Of a DNA stretch of 64,000 nt, positions 48,847 to 56,982 are shown one piece after another. The first letter of the stretch is position 1. Each line of letters opens with the position of its first letter. A model generated the notes under the pieces. That model ran no database searches, had not been told where the DNA came from, and saw nothing but the letters and a program-made list of their open reading frames with translations. The position numbers and the translations under genes are program-made. Source of the DNA: Pseudomonadota bacterium (GTDB lineage: Bacteria; Myxococcota_A; UBA796; CAJQPC01); contig JAAESX010000033.1 of assembly GCA_024228935.1 (NCBI GenBank), positions 1 through 64,000 on the forward strand. Direction: 5' to 3'.

Positions 48847-50514
48847 GCCCAGCTGGAGACCGAAAGCGGGCGTGTGGCCGACGCGACCGTAGACGCCGAG
48901 CCAGCCCAGCTCCTTGAGGTTCATGCGGGCCCCGGCGCCAAGCTCGAACCCCGGGTCGTCTCCGCCCAGGACGCGCGCTCCCCCGGTGATCCAGAGCGTC
49001 TCCCAGACGTTGGCCTCGCCCCCGAGCCACACCTGTCCGAGGCCGAGCTCGTCTGCATGCCGCGTGCGGGCGTCCGTGTCGATCCGCTCGACCCAGGTCA
49101 GGCTCCACTCGCCGGTCTCTGCCTGGGCGCCGCCGGCCAGCCGGTACCGGTCCTGCTCGAAGCCCGCGCGCAGCTCGAAGCCGGCGCGCCGTTCGGACCA
49201 GTCGTCGTCGTAGATCGGCGGTGCGTCGTCGGCCAGGCCCCCGCTGCGCCAGTACCCGCGGGCGTGGCCCTCGATCCAGCCCCCGCCGAGCTCGACGCGG
49301 GGGATGACGTCGAGCGACGCGACCTGTCCCGCCACCTGCTCGCCCGCCTGCTCCTGCCGGATCCCGCCGAGTGACCCGTGACCGATCAGTTGCACCTGGT
49401 CGCCGAACCCCAGCGACGCGGTGGCCCCCGCTTCGGCCTGGCCCAGCGCTCGGTATCCCCAGACCCCAGCGCCGATCGCTGCGGGCACGCCGCTGAGCGC
49501 CTCGGACAGCGTGTGCCCGGCGCTCGCGCGCCCGTGCAGGACCTGACCCGTGACCAGGGTGGTGTCCGGTCGGACCGGGCCGCCGTCCAGGGCCGGCGAG
49601 GTCCAGGCCCGGCCGGGCATCGTCGCTCCGTACCCCAGCTCCAGCACCCAGCCGCTGGACGCGTCGGCCTGGGCCGCGGTGATGGCGCCGCTGGGATGGG
49701 CGTCGAACGCGTCAGCGCGGACCTCGATGGTGCGCAGGTCCATCCCCGGGAGACGAGCAGCGACGGCGGCGCGGTGGGTGTCCGCCTGGAGCGCGGTCAT
49801 CGACGCCATCGACCTCGCGTGGCCGCCGTCCCAGCCCATCGGGTCCCGGTCGGTCACCCAGGTCGTGCGCGGCGGCGGCATGCGCTCGGTGACGCCTTCG
49901 AGCTCCTCCATGTCCCCGCTCGGGCGTGGGCCCGACAGGTAGCCCTTGTCCGCGGCCAGCCCAGCGACCTGCCCCCAGGTGAGCTCCTCGACGCCTCGCA
50001 CGTTCTCCGGCACCCAGTCCACGAGCGTGCGCACGCCGGTCTCGGTCCACCCCTCCTGGGCCAGAACGGCGAAGCCCGCCAGGTCCTCGTCGGTCGGCGG
50101 AGACGGCGCAACGCGACCGGTAGAGGTGTAGAAGTGTTCGAGAAACTCCTTCGTCTCGCCCGGTCCAGCGAGCCAGCCGGCCTCGCAAACGTGCGCCTCG
50201 CCCAGGACCTCGTCGGGGTCGAACCCCTCGGGCAGGACCAGCTCTTCCTCGTACACCAGGGCGTTCGCCAGGTGGGAGTCCAGGATGCCGGCCAGCGTGT
50301 AGCTCTCGGCGCCCGGGACGTTCCGGGCGATCCAGACCACCGCGCCGGTGAGCTCCTCGGCCGAGTGGCCAGACTCGATCAGCGCGTCGATGTCGTCGGC
50401 CAGGAAGGCCTCGGGTGGGGTGCGCCCCGTCTGGCGGTAGAACAGCCGAGCGATCTCGGCAGATTCCGGCTCAGCCAGGTCGGCAGCGAACGCAATGGAC
50501 ACCCAGAGGATCAC
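48835..50514 (-). CDS. outer-membrane protein with duplicated helical N-terminus
   Basis: A 559-residue exported protein (signal MILWVSIAFAAD, GTG start). Residues 18-180 contain two copies of a 65-residue helical repeat: EIARLFYRQTGRTPPEAFLA and EFLEHFYTSTGRVAPSPPTD, each followed by a 'WI/WV...N' helix. From about 270 the chain is Gly-rich with alternating strands (GAGVWGYRALGQAEAGATAS, YRLAGGAQAETGEWSLTWVE). It ends VGHTPAFGLQLGLPV, typical of an outer-membrane barrel. The helical part may be periplasmic. The GTG start overlaps the sulfatase-like gene stop. No family is recognised. Confidence 0.65.
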   Translation of the reverse strand: MILWVSIAFAADLAEPESAEIARLFYRQTGRTPPEAFLADDIDALIESGHSAEELTGAVVWIARNVPGAESYTLAGILDSHLANALVYEEELVLPEGFDPDEVLGEAHVCEAGWLAGPGETKEFLEHFYTSTGRVAPSPPTDEDLAGFAVLAQEGWTETGVRTLVDWVPENVRGVEELTWGQVAGLAADKGYLSGPRPSGDMEELEGVTERMPPPRTTWVTDRDPMGWDGGHARSMASMTALQADTHRAAVAARLPGMDLRTIEVRADAFDAHPSGAITAAQADASSGWVLELGYGATMPGRAWTSPALDGGPVRPDTTLVTGQVLHGRASAGHTLSEALSGVPAAIGAGVWGYRALGQAEAGATASLGFGDQVQLIGHGSLGGIRQEQAGEQVAGQVASLDVIPRVELGGGWIEGHARGYWRSGGLADDAPPIYDDDWSERRAGFELRAGFEQDRYRLAGGAQAETGEWSLTWVERIDTDARTRHADELGLGQVWLGGEANVWETLWITGGARVLGGDDPGFELGAGARMNLKELGWLGVYGRVGHTPAFGLQLGLPV

Positions 50515-51923
50515 TGCATGTACCCCAGCGACTGGAGCATCTTCTTCTCGTCCTCGGTGAGCTCGATCTCTGCGGCGCCGAGGTGGAGCGGCTCGGCCCC
50601 GGTGACCTCGGCGTCGACGGGGATGACCTGGAACAGCGTGGGCTCGCGGATGAACGTCACGCGCTGACCTTGGGCGAAGATCGCGCCGTTGGTGGTCGGC
50701 GTCGTGCCCTCCCAGCCCACGCCCAGCTGCTGGATGAGCGCAGCGCGCAGGGCCTGTGCGTCGTCGGGGCGCTCGGCGGCGACGTCGACCGTCTCGCCGG
50801 GGTCCGCGTACAGCCGCGCCTCGTCGCTCACCAGGTCCCAGTCGTAGCGCAGCTCGCCGTGGTAGAGCGCGACCCGGTTCGTATCGAAGCGGCTGGTATC
50901 GCTCAGGAAGTCCCGCTCTGGCGGGGGCGTCTCGGGGTCGAGTGACAGGGGCACGCCGTCGGTCGACATCGGCTGGCCATGGAGCGCGGCAAGGGTCGGA
51001 GCGATGTCCTGGGTGCCGACCCGCGTGGTGACCCGACCGACCGGGACGCCGGGGCCGCTGATGATCAGGGGGACGTGCAGCTGCTCGGGGTTCAGCGTGT
51101 GGGCGTGGCCCCAGGAGCCGCGCTCGCCGAACTCCTCGCCGTGGTCGGCGGTGATGACCATGAGCGGGTCGCGCCCGGCCTCGAGGAAGGCTTCGTGCAG
51201 TCGGCGGAGCTGGCTGTCGACATACGCCAGCTCCTCGTCGTACTGGGCGACCTGGTGAGCCATCTGGTCGGGCTCGACCGGGTCTTCCAGGTACGCGCTG
51301 TACTTGCTGTAGCTCAGGTCGTCGTCCGTGCCCTTGCGGTCGAACCGCTCCTCCCAGTCGCCGGGAGCGGCGTAGGGGTAGTGCACGTCGTACAGGTGCA
51401 GGAAGACGAACACCGGCTGATCCGGGTGGCTGCGGACGCCCTTCAGGACGCGATTGACGGCCTGTTCCGCGTCCGGGGTCTCGGTCTGGTTGCGCTTCTT
51501 GCTGTGGATGTCGAAGTCGTCCCAGAAGTCGAAGCCGCGGTCGAAGCCGAAGCGCTGCGAGACGAAGAACGTCGTGACGACGCCGACGGTCGCGAACCCG
51601 GCCGCCTGCATGCGCTCGGCGAGCAGCGGCAGGTCGTCGGGGACCTTGCGCTTGTCGTCCACGACGCCGTGGTGCAGCGGGAGCTTTCCAGAGAGCATCG
51701 TGAGGTGGGTCGGGAGGGTCCAGGAGGTGGGGGAGCGCGCGTCCGTGTAGACCAGCCCCTTGGCGGCGAGCTCGTCCAGGAACGGAGTGGTGTCTCGGCC
51801 GTAGCCGTAAACCCCGACGTGGTCGGCGCGCAGCGTGTCGATGCTCACGAGCACCACGTCCCGCTGCACCGGAGGCGGCGGCGTGGGCAGCTTCGAGGTG
51901 CAGGCCAGGAGCGCCAGGATCAC
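50511..51923 (-). CDS. sulfatase-like hydrolase/transferase lipoprotein
   Basis: A 470-residue lipoprotein (signal MILALLAC, GTG start). It has VVLVSIDTLRADHVGVYGYG with the metal Asp, then RSPTSWTLPTHLTMLSGKLP in the nucleophile position, where a Thr replaces the Cys or Ser of formylglycine sulfatases. Later metal ligands are in MVITADHGEEFGERGSWGHA. This form is usual for sulfatase-like phosphohydrolases and phosphoethanolamine transferases. It likely acts on envelope lipids or glycans. It overlaps the membrane glycosyltransferase upstream and the outer-membrane gene downstream by 4 nt each, forming a three-gene unit. Confidence 0.85.
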   Translation of the reverse strand: MILALLACTSKLPTPPPPVQRDVVLVSIDTLRADHVGVYGYGRDTTPFLDELAAKGLVYTDARSPTSWTLPTHLTMLSGKLPLHHGVVDDKRKVPDDLPLLAERMQAAGFATVGVVTTFFVSQRFGFDRGFDFWDDFDIHSKKRNQTETPDAEQAVNRVLKGVRSHPDQPVFVFLHLYDVHYPYAAPGDWEERFDRKGTDDDLSYSKYSAYLEDPVEPDQMAHQVAQYDEELAYVDSQLRRLHEAFLEAGRDPLMVITADHGEEFGERGSWGHAHTLNPEQLHVPLIISGPGVPVGRVTTRVGTQDIAPTLAALHGQPMSTDGVPLSLDPETPPPERDFLSDTSRFDTNRVALYHGELRYDWDLVSDEARLYADPGETVDVAAERPDDAQALRAALIQQLGVGWEGTTPTTNGAIFAQGQRVTFIREPTLFQVIPVDAEVTGAEPLHLGAAEIELTEDEKKMLQSLGYMQ

Positions 51924-53245
51924 AGGAACCCCTTCTTCAGGTACCAGAGGCACAGCGGTATCGCGAGGGCGAGCAGCGCGAGGGTGGCCCATCGGCGCCA
52001 GCCCACCAGGCCGGCGAGCGTGGCCCGCGGATCGGCGAGCAGGCCAGCCGCCCAGATCAGCCAGATCGCGTCCAGCGGCATCCGGTAGCGGGTCATGCCC
52101 ATGAACATCGCGTGGGCGGCCAGGTGGTACACGACGATGGCCAGGGTCGTGGGGAGGAGCCAGGAGCGGCCTCGCCCGAAGGCGCCGATGGTCCCCCCCC
52201 AGACGGCCAGGAGCGAGAAGCCGATGGTGACGACCCCCAGCGCGTGGCCGATCGCAGCGGGCATCTCGCCGTAGAACCCCTTGCGGATATGCCGGGTGAG
52301 GAAGCTGTTGGGGTTGAACAGCTGGGTCATCCGCAGGGGAATCCGGCGGGCGAACTCGGTGCGGTTCGCGTCGATCCAGGCCCAGCCGTTGTCCTTCTCG
52401 CACTGGTCCCACTCGACGACGGTCCGCCCCTTCCTCGCGCAGTGCTTGCGCCCGGTGCTCTCGTGCAGCTCCTCGTATTCGGCCTGGGGCAGGCCCACGC
52501 CCCAGTCGAACGTCTGGGGCTGGAAGTCGTTGTTCCCGAGCCACATGTTGGCGCCGAAGGTGACGTCCGAGATCACGAAGCCGCCGAACTTCTTGCTCGC
52601 GTACATCGAGTAGGGCGCCACCAGCAGCACCGCGGTGAGCGCCATCACACCGACCTTGGGGAGCCAGCGGGGAGGCCGACCGAGGGCCAGCCCCATGGCC
52701 GCGATGGGCAACAGGTACTGGCCGATGCCGCGGAACAGGACGCACAGAGCCAGGAAGATGCCCGGGATCACGGCGTCGCGCAGCCGACCCTCCCGGGCCC
52801 GGTCGATGCCCCACAACAGGGCCAGGAGCCAGAGCAGGTAGAGCGTGTCGCCCCACAGGTGGTGCGCGAAGAACTCGATGGTCGGTGACAGGGTGAACAG
52901 CCAGGCCGCGATGCGCGCGGCGCGGAGATCCAGGTGCTTCCTGGCCAGCTCGTACGCCAGGACCGGGGCGAGACAGGCGAGCAGGCCCTGCGTGATGACG
53001 CCGAGGTCCGAGTAGCCGAACGCCAGCTTGTGGGCGGCCAGGAACGAGACGTAGCCGGGCGCCCAGACCCACCCGAACGACCAGCGCGTCATGCCGTCGC
53101 CAGCGGCCAGGTCGTCGGCCATGTTCAGGTAGCCGCACTCGTCGTTCGTGCAGGGGTTGTCCATCCACAGCACGAGCGGAATGAACCGAAGGAGCAGGCC
53201 CACCCCGATCGCGATCAGCAGGGTCTTGTCGCGCCACCACGGCAT
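51920..53245 (-). CDS. polytopic membrane glycosyltransferase, GT39/ArnT-like
   Basis: A 441-residue membrane protein with about 11-12 helices. The first periplasmic loop has the Asp/Glu pair typical of C-type glycosyltransferases (MDNPCTNDECGYLNMADDLA). Next come WSFGWVWAPGYVSFLAAHKL and LAYELARKHLDLRAARIAAW. These enzymes move sugars from polyprenyl-phosphate donors to proteins or lipids on the outside of the inner membrane. A soluble loop with Cys pairs (KHCARKGRTVVEWDQCEKDN) is unusual. The ATG is at 53245. It is first of three overlapping genes with the sulfatase-like protein, suggesting modification of a surface glycan or lipid. Confidence 0.82.
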   Translation of the reverse strand: MPWWRDKTLLIAIGVGLLLRFIPLVLWMDNPCTNDECGYLNMADDLAAGDGMTRWSFGWVWAPGYVSFLAAHKLAFGYSDLGVITQGLLACLAPVLAYELARKHLDLRAARIAAWLFTLSPTIEFFAHHLWGDTLYLLWLLALLWGIDRAREGRLRDAVIPGIFLALCVLFRGIGQYLLPIAAMGLALGRPPRWLPKVGVMALTAVLLVAPYSMYASKKFGGFVISDVTFGANMWLGNNDFQPQTFDWGVGLPQAEYEELHESTGRKHCARKGRTVVEWDQCEKDNGWAWIDANRTEFARRIPLRMTQLFNPNSFLTRHIRKGFYGEMPAAIGHALGVVTIGFSLLAVWGGTIGAFGRGRSWLLPTTLAIVVYHLAAHAMFMGMTRYRMPLDAIWLIWAAGLLADPRATLAGLVGWRRWATLALLALAIPLCLWYLKKGFL

Positions 53246-53254
53246 GCGGGCCTT

Positions 53255-53503
53255 CTAACCGCCGAGCCGCTCGCCTTTCGGCATGAGTGCGTACACGACG
53301 TCACCGTGCGCAAGGCATCGCGACGAGCTCGGGCTCGATCGGCACGACCTCGTAGCGTTCCCGGTGAGCTCCGTGGTGACCTGGAGCGCGGCGCCCCAGC
53401 AGTCCGGCGACTTCGGCTCGTAGACGTGCGCGAACCAGACCCATTCCTCGCCGTCGGGGCGATCGAGGTAGGTCGTGCCGAGCAGGAGCCAGAGCCAGAT
53501 CAT
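53255..53503 (-). pseudogene. truncated, frameshifted duplicate of the 53510-54256 gene
   Basis: The first 48 codons (MIWLWLLLGTTYLDRPDGEE, then WVWFAHVYEPKSPDCWGAAL) match the N-terminus of the neighbouring gene (MVWLALLIASTDVDRDSESW). The last 17 codons (CLAHGDVVYALMPKGER) match its C-terminus (HLVHGGVAYALIAD). Between them a different frame reads RERYEVVPIEPELVA, aligning with AEERVLDGAAVD. About 150-160 residues of the middle are therefore deleted and two frameshifts flank the join. It still has a short signal-like N-terminus and an open frame of 82 codons. Confidence 0.65.
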
Positions 53504-53509
53504 CGGGGC

Positions 53510-54256
53510 TCAGTCCGCGATGAGGGCGTATGCGACGCCGCCGTGGACAAGGTGCCGGTCGACCGCGGCTCCGTCGAGCACGCGCTCTTCGGCTCGCGCC
53601 ATGTCGTACGCGTGCCACGCCCGCCCCGGAGCTGGGGTCGCGATGAGCCAGGTCTCCCGGCCGACGACGGGCTCGCCAGGGATGACGAACCAGGCGCTGC
53701 GGCCGTGGGCGCGGACGGTGCGCCACATCGCCTGGGTCGTCGGCTCGAGCGCCTCGATGCGGAGACCGGCGTCTTCGGCCAGGTCGAGGGCGTCGGTCAG
53801 CGGGAAGGGGGCGGGCTCGCCGACCCACAGCGCTCGGCGGCTGGTCGCCCTCGCCTCGGTCAGCTCCTTGAGCGTGACCCAGCGCGGCGATGGGCGGTGG
53901 CAGTTGCTGGTGAGCCACGGGTCGGGCCGGGTCGGGTCGTTGCCGGCCACGACGAACAGCTCCCCGTCTTCGCCTTCGATCAGGAAGACGCCGCCTTGGT
54001 GCCGGAGTGTCCGGCTCATCTCCGCGGGCTTCCGCCGGGCGTCCTTCACGGCCGCTCCCGCTGCACGGAAGGCGGGCTCGACCTCGTCGAACTCGGTGAC
54101 CGGGCCTGTCTCCACGTCCAGCAGGGCGGCGGTCACGGAGACCGCCGCCTGTACGCACGTCTCGGCGTGGGGTTCCCATCGGTGTGCGTTCCAGAGCCAC
54201 GACTCGCTGTCGCGATCGACGTCGGTGGATGCGATGAGGAGCGCGAGCCAGACCAT
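53510..54256 (-). CDS. exported protein of unknown function
   Basis: A 248-residue protein with a short hydrophobic N-terminus (MVWLALLIAS). It then reads SWLWNAHRWEPHAETCVQAA and contains VFLIEGEDGELFVVAGNDPT, PRWVTLKELTEARATSRRAL and AWFVIPGEPVVGRETWLIAT. It is alpha/beta in character, without a recognised family. It ends VHGGVAYALIAD, shared with the truncated duplicate just downstream. An 8-bp dyad lies 31-51 bases upstream. The signal peptide is marginal, so location is uncertain. Confidence 0.6.
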   Translation of the reverse strand: MVWLALLIASTDVDRDSESWLWNAHRWEPHAETCVQAAVSVTAALLDVETGPVTEFDEVEPAFRAAGAAVKDARRKPAEMSRTLRHQGGVFLIEGEDGELFVVAGNDPTRPDPWLTSNCHRPSPRWVTLKELTEARATSRRALWVGEPAPFPLTDALDLAEDAGLRIEALEPTTQAMWRTVRAHGRSAWFVIPGEPVVGRETWLIATPAPGRAWHAYDMARAEERVLDGAAVDRHLVHGGVAYALIAD

Positions 54257-54286
54257 GGGGCGACACTACGCGCGAGATCCTCGATC

Positions 54287-54307
54287 AAGTGCAGGACTGC
54301 TGCACTT
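54287..54307. promoter_or_regulatory. 8-bp inverted repeat upstream of the 54256 gene
   Basis: AAGTGCAG and CTGCACTT with a five-base spacer form a perfect dyad between the hydrolase stop (54380) and the next start (54256). It may be an operator for the 53510-54256 gene or a terminator of the hydrolase; there is no U-tract. Just upstream, at about 54346-54368, two GCCGGC copies could pair as a GC-rich stem. Confidence 0.4.
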
Positions 54308-54379
54308 CGTCGTGCTGAGCGACGCACAACCCCGAGGGTGACCGTCAGCCGGCGAGTTCTGCGCAGCCGGCTGTCGAAG

Positions 54380-55372
54380 CTACAGCGTGTCCAACCACCC
54401 GGTCAGCGCCTGGCTGAACGCCTCGGCCTCGCTGTCCATCGGGCTGTGCCCCGACTCGCTGAACACCACCAGCTCCGAGTCCGGGATCCGCTCGTCGGCG
54501 TCGACGCCCAGCTGGGGTGGGCAGACGAAGTCGTAGCCACCCCACAGCAGGAGCGTGGGCACCGTGATGTCGCCCAGCTCGTCGGTCATCGACGTGGCCT
54601 CGACCTCGTCGAGAAGTAGGCTCGAGGTCTCGTTCCCCGACGCGAAGCCGGCGATCCAGGGGACCGGGCTGCCGAGTCCCCACGCGAGCGCCTCGCCCGG
54701 CGCCACGCTCTCGTCCCAGCCTTCGACCAGCAGGCCCTCGGCGGTGAAGCCGTAGCTGTTGATGGTGCTGCCCTCGTCGAGAGTGACGTCGTTCGGGTCG
54801 ACGCCCTCGGCGAACGAGACCATCTCGTTCCAGCTCCGGACGTTGCGGCCGGCCGCGATCTCGGCCGCGCCGACATCCCGGAACATCTCGAGCGCGTACC
54901 GGTTCAGGAGCGGGATGTCGTGGGCGCCATCGGACTCGACCCAGCCGGCCAGCTCGTCCTGGACGTCGGTCCGCAGGAGCGCCGCCGTGCCCAGCGTCCC
55001 GCCCCAGCTGTGTCCGAGCAGCACGATGTCGGCGTCCTGGCCGCCTCGGCTCCTGACGTACTGGACCACCGCCTCGGTGTCGTCCGCCATGCGCTGGAGC
55101 GTGATGGTCGAGGCGTCGTAGGACCCCCGCGAGGCGCCCTGGCCGCGCTGGTCGTAGGTGACCACGACGCCGCGCTCCTCCATGTCCCGGATCCAGGTGC
55201 CCAGGTCGTATTCGTGCCCGTTCCCGCCGGGTCCGCCGTGCAGCACCACGACGTAGAGCCCGGTGGACTCGTCGCCCTGGAGCCTCAGGCGCAGGTCGGC
55301 GTCGTCGACCCGAAGCCACACCTGATCGTCGAGCCCAGCGGCGCAGCCCATCATCCACATCAGAGTGACCAT
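54380..55372 (-). CDS. prolyl-aminopeptidase-like alpha/beta hydrolase lipoprotein
   Basis: A 330-residue hydrolase. The prolyl-iminopeptidase marks are VVVLHGGPGGNGHEYDLG, VVTYDQRGQGASRGSY, the nucleophile Ser in VLLGHSWGGTLGTA, the Asp in LWGGYDFVCPP and the His in FSESGHSPMDSEA. The N-terminus MVTLMWMMGCAAG reads as a lipoprotein signal. I used the ATG at 55372, though the ATG at 55360, which overlaps the upstream stop (TGATG), is also likely. It should cleave small substrates such as N-terminal proline peptides, but this family also contains esterases. It is coupled to the outer-membrane gene upstream. Confidence 0.85.
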   Translation of the reverse strand: MVTLMWMMGCAAGLDDQVWLRVDDADLRLRLQGDESTGLYVVVLHGGPGGNGHEYDLGTWIRDMEERGVVVTYDQRGQGASRGSYDASTITLQRMADDTEAVVQYVRSRGGQDADIVLLGHSWGGTLGTAALLRTDVQDELAGWVESDGAHDIPLLNRYALEMFRDVGAAEIAAGRNVRSWNEMVSFAEGVDPNDVTLDEGSTINSYGFTAEGLLVEGWDESVAPGEALAWGLGSPVPWIAGFASGNETSSLLLDEVEATSMTDELGDITVPTLLLWGGYDFVCPPQLGVDADERIPDSELVVFSESGHSPMDSEAEAFSQALTGWLDTL

Positions 55373-55851
55373 GTGACCCCCGTCTCCAGTGCGATCCACG
55401 GGGACATCGATGCGTTCCAGTGCGACAGGCCGTACAGCGTCGGCCGGACGTGCCACTGCAGGTGCTCACCGCCGCCGAAGCCGAGCCCGACGGACGGCAT
55501 CAGGTGCCAGGAGCCGCCCGCCAGGTTGGTCGTGCCGTCCGGGTTCACGCTCGCCCCGATGGGCATCGAGCGGGCCACGCCCAGGCCGACGACCGCGTCC
55601 CAGCGGAGGCGACGCTGCTTCTGGTAGACGAGCTCGGGGGCCACGAACGCCAGGTTCTGGCTGCCCGGATGCCACGCCCAGCCCGCGCGGGGGCCCACCG
55701 CCAGCGAGCGCGTCGCGGTGACCCGACCGTCGCGGGTCCGGGACCAGAACTCGGTCGTGAGCTGGGCCGTCACGCCCGGATGGACGAGCGACTCACCGAA
55801 GTAGGAGACGGAGAGATCGGCCGCGTGGGCCGAGGCGAGGAGCATCCACAT
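55360..55851 (-). CDS. small outer-membrane beta-barrel-like protein
   Basis: A 163-residue exported protein (signal MWMLLASAHAA). The mature part is made of alternating polar/hydrophobic strands (LSVSYFGESLVHPGVTAQLT, RWDAVVGLGVARSMPIGASV, HLMPSVGLGFGGGEHLQWHV). It ends WIALETGVTWSL, which fits an eight-stranded outer-membrane barrel. No family is recognised. The gene overlaps the downstream hydrolase start, so the two are co-expressed. About 40 bases separate it from the PP2C-like gene on the same strand. Confidence 0.65.
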   Translation of the reverse strand: MWMLLASAHAADLSVSYFGESLVHPGVTAQLTTEFWSRTRDGRVTATRSLAVGPRAGWAWHPGSQNLAFVAPELVYQKQRRLRWDAVVGLGVARSMPIGASVNPDGTTNLAGGSWHLMPSVGLGFGGGEHLQWHVRPTLYGLSHWNASMSPWIALETGVTWSL

Positions 55852-55890
55852 GTCGGTTCGGACACCGCGCGGTCGCGCGGGCGTGACCCC

Positions 55891-56982
55891 TCACTCGCTG
55901 ACGCGCACCGTGAGCTCGCGCAGGCGGGCGGCGAGGTGGCCGAGGAGCCGTCGCTGCAGGAGCACGGCGACGTCTGGCCGGCGCTCTTCCAGGTCGCGCA
56001 GGTGGCGGCGGTGCAGGGACGTGAGCCAGCACGGCGAGGTCGTCACGACACTGGCCGTGCGCACGCCTTCGAGGTGGAGGGCGAGCTCGCCGAAGTGATC
56101 CCCGGTCGACAGGTCCACCAGCTCCGTGTCGGCCCGATGCACGCGGACCGAGCCGTCGAGCAGCAGGTAGAGCCGGTCCCCCGGGTCGCCCTCGCCGAAG
56201 ACCTGGACGCCCGACTCGAGCCGGGACTCGAGCAGGTAGGGCGCGAGCAGGCGCACCGCAGCGGGGTCGAGCTCGGACAGGAGGCTGGTTCGGCGCGCTG
56301 CGGCCAGGACGTCGGGGCCGGTCGCGGGTCCGCCGCCACGCGGCGCGATCGCGGCGCCCTCGCCGTTGGGGCCGACGAGTCCGGTCGCGACGCGGTCAAC
56401 GAGCCGCTGGCAGTCCAGGTGTCCGCTCTCGCTGTAGGTCAACAGGTGCAGGCGGGTGCTGCTCCCGAGCATCAGCGTGTCGTCGTTGCCCAGCGCGTGA
56501 CGGAGCAGCGCGGGTTCGGCGCTCGTGTGGACCCCGAGCGGGACGCGGCCCAAGCGCAGGGGGCCTCCGGAGTGGTCCAGGCGCTGGAGTCCGTCGGCGT
56601 TCGCGATGAGGGCTGCGCACTGTCCACTCATCCCGATCCAGGCCATTCCCGGGCGCACGATGGCCAGGCCCAGCTCGCCTCGCGTGGCCTCGCCGGTGGC
56701 GTGGGACTCCTCGTGCAGTGCCCACGAGGCGTCGTCGAAGACGGCCTGCAGCCGCTCGAGGAGCGCCGGCCCGGCGGCGGGGTCGTGCTCGGCGGCATCG
56801 GCGGCGGCGGCCAGCGCATCGGCGTGCCTGCGGACCACCTCGAGGCAGCGACGAGCCGCCCAGGTTCCCGTGCGGCCTCCCCCAGCCGACAGCGCGAAGA
56901 CGCCGTGCTCGGGGAGCAGGACCAGATCGCAGCACCGGTCGGTGCCGGCCGAAGGGACTGTGGCGGCGCCATGCTCGATCAC
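55891..56982 (-). CDS. degenerate PP2C phosphatase fused to a cNMP-binding domain
   Basis: A 363-residue cytoplasmic protein. Residues 1-235 follow the PP2C fold (CDLVLLPEHGVFALSAGGGR, GELGLAIVRPGMAWIGMSGQ, CAALIANADGLQRLDHSGG). The metal-binding Asp of 'DGxGG' is replaced (SAGGG), so catalysis is doubtful. Residues 245-345 are a cyclic-nucleotide-binding domain (VQVFGEGDPGDRLYLLLDGS, then GDHFGELALHLEGVRTASVV). It probably senses a nucleotide and regulates through the inactive phosphatase. The GTG start overlaps the TPR gene stop. It is last in the ECF sigma operon. Confidence 0.75.
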   Translation of the reverse strand: MIEHGAATVPSAGTDRCCDLVLLPEHGVFALSAGGGRTGTWAARRCLEVVRRHADALAAAADAAEHDPAAGPALLERLQAVFDDASWALHEESHATGEATRGELGLAIVRPGMAWIGMSGQCAALIANADGLQRLDHSGGPLRLGRVPLGVHTSAEPALLRHALGNDDTLMLGSSTRLHLLTYSESGHLDCQRLVDRVATGLVGPNGEGAAIAPRGGGPATGPDVLAAARRTSLLSELDPAAVRLLAPYLLESRLESGVQVFGEGDPGDRLYLLLDGSVRVHRADTELVDLSTGDHFGELALHLEGVRTASVVTTSPCWLTSLHRRHLRDLEERRPDVAVLLQRRLLGHLAARLRELTVRVSE

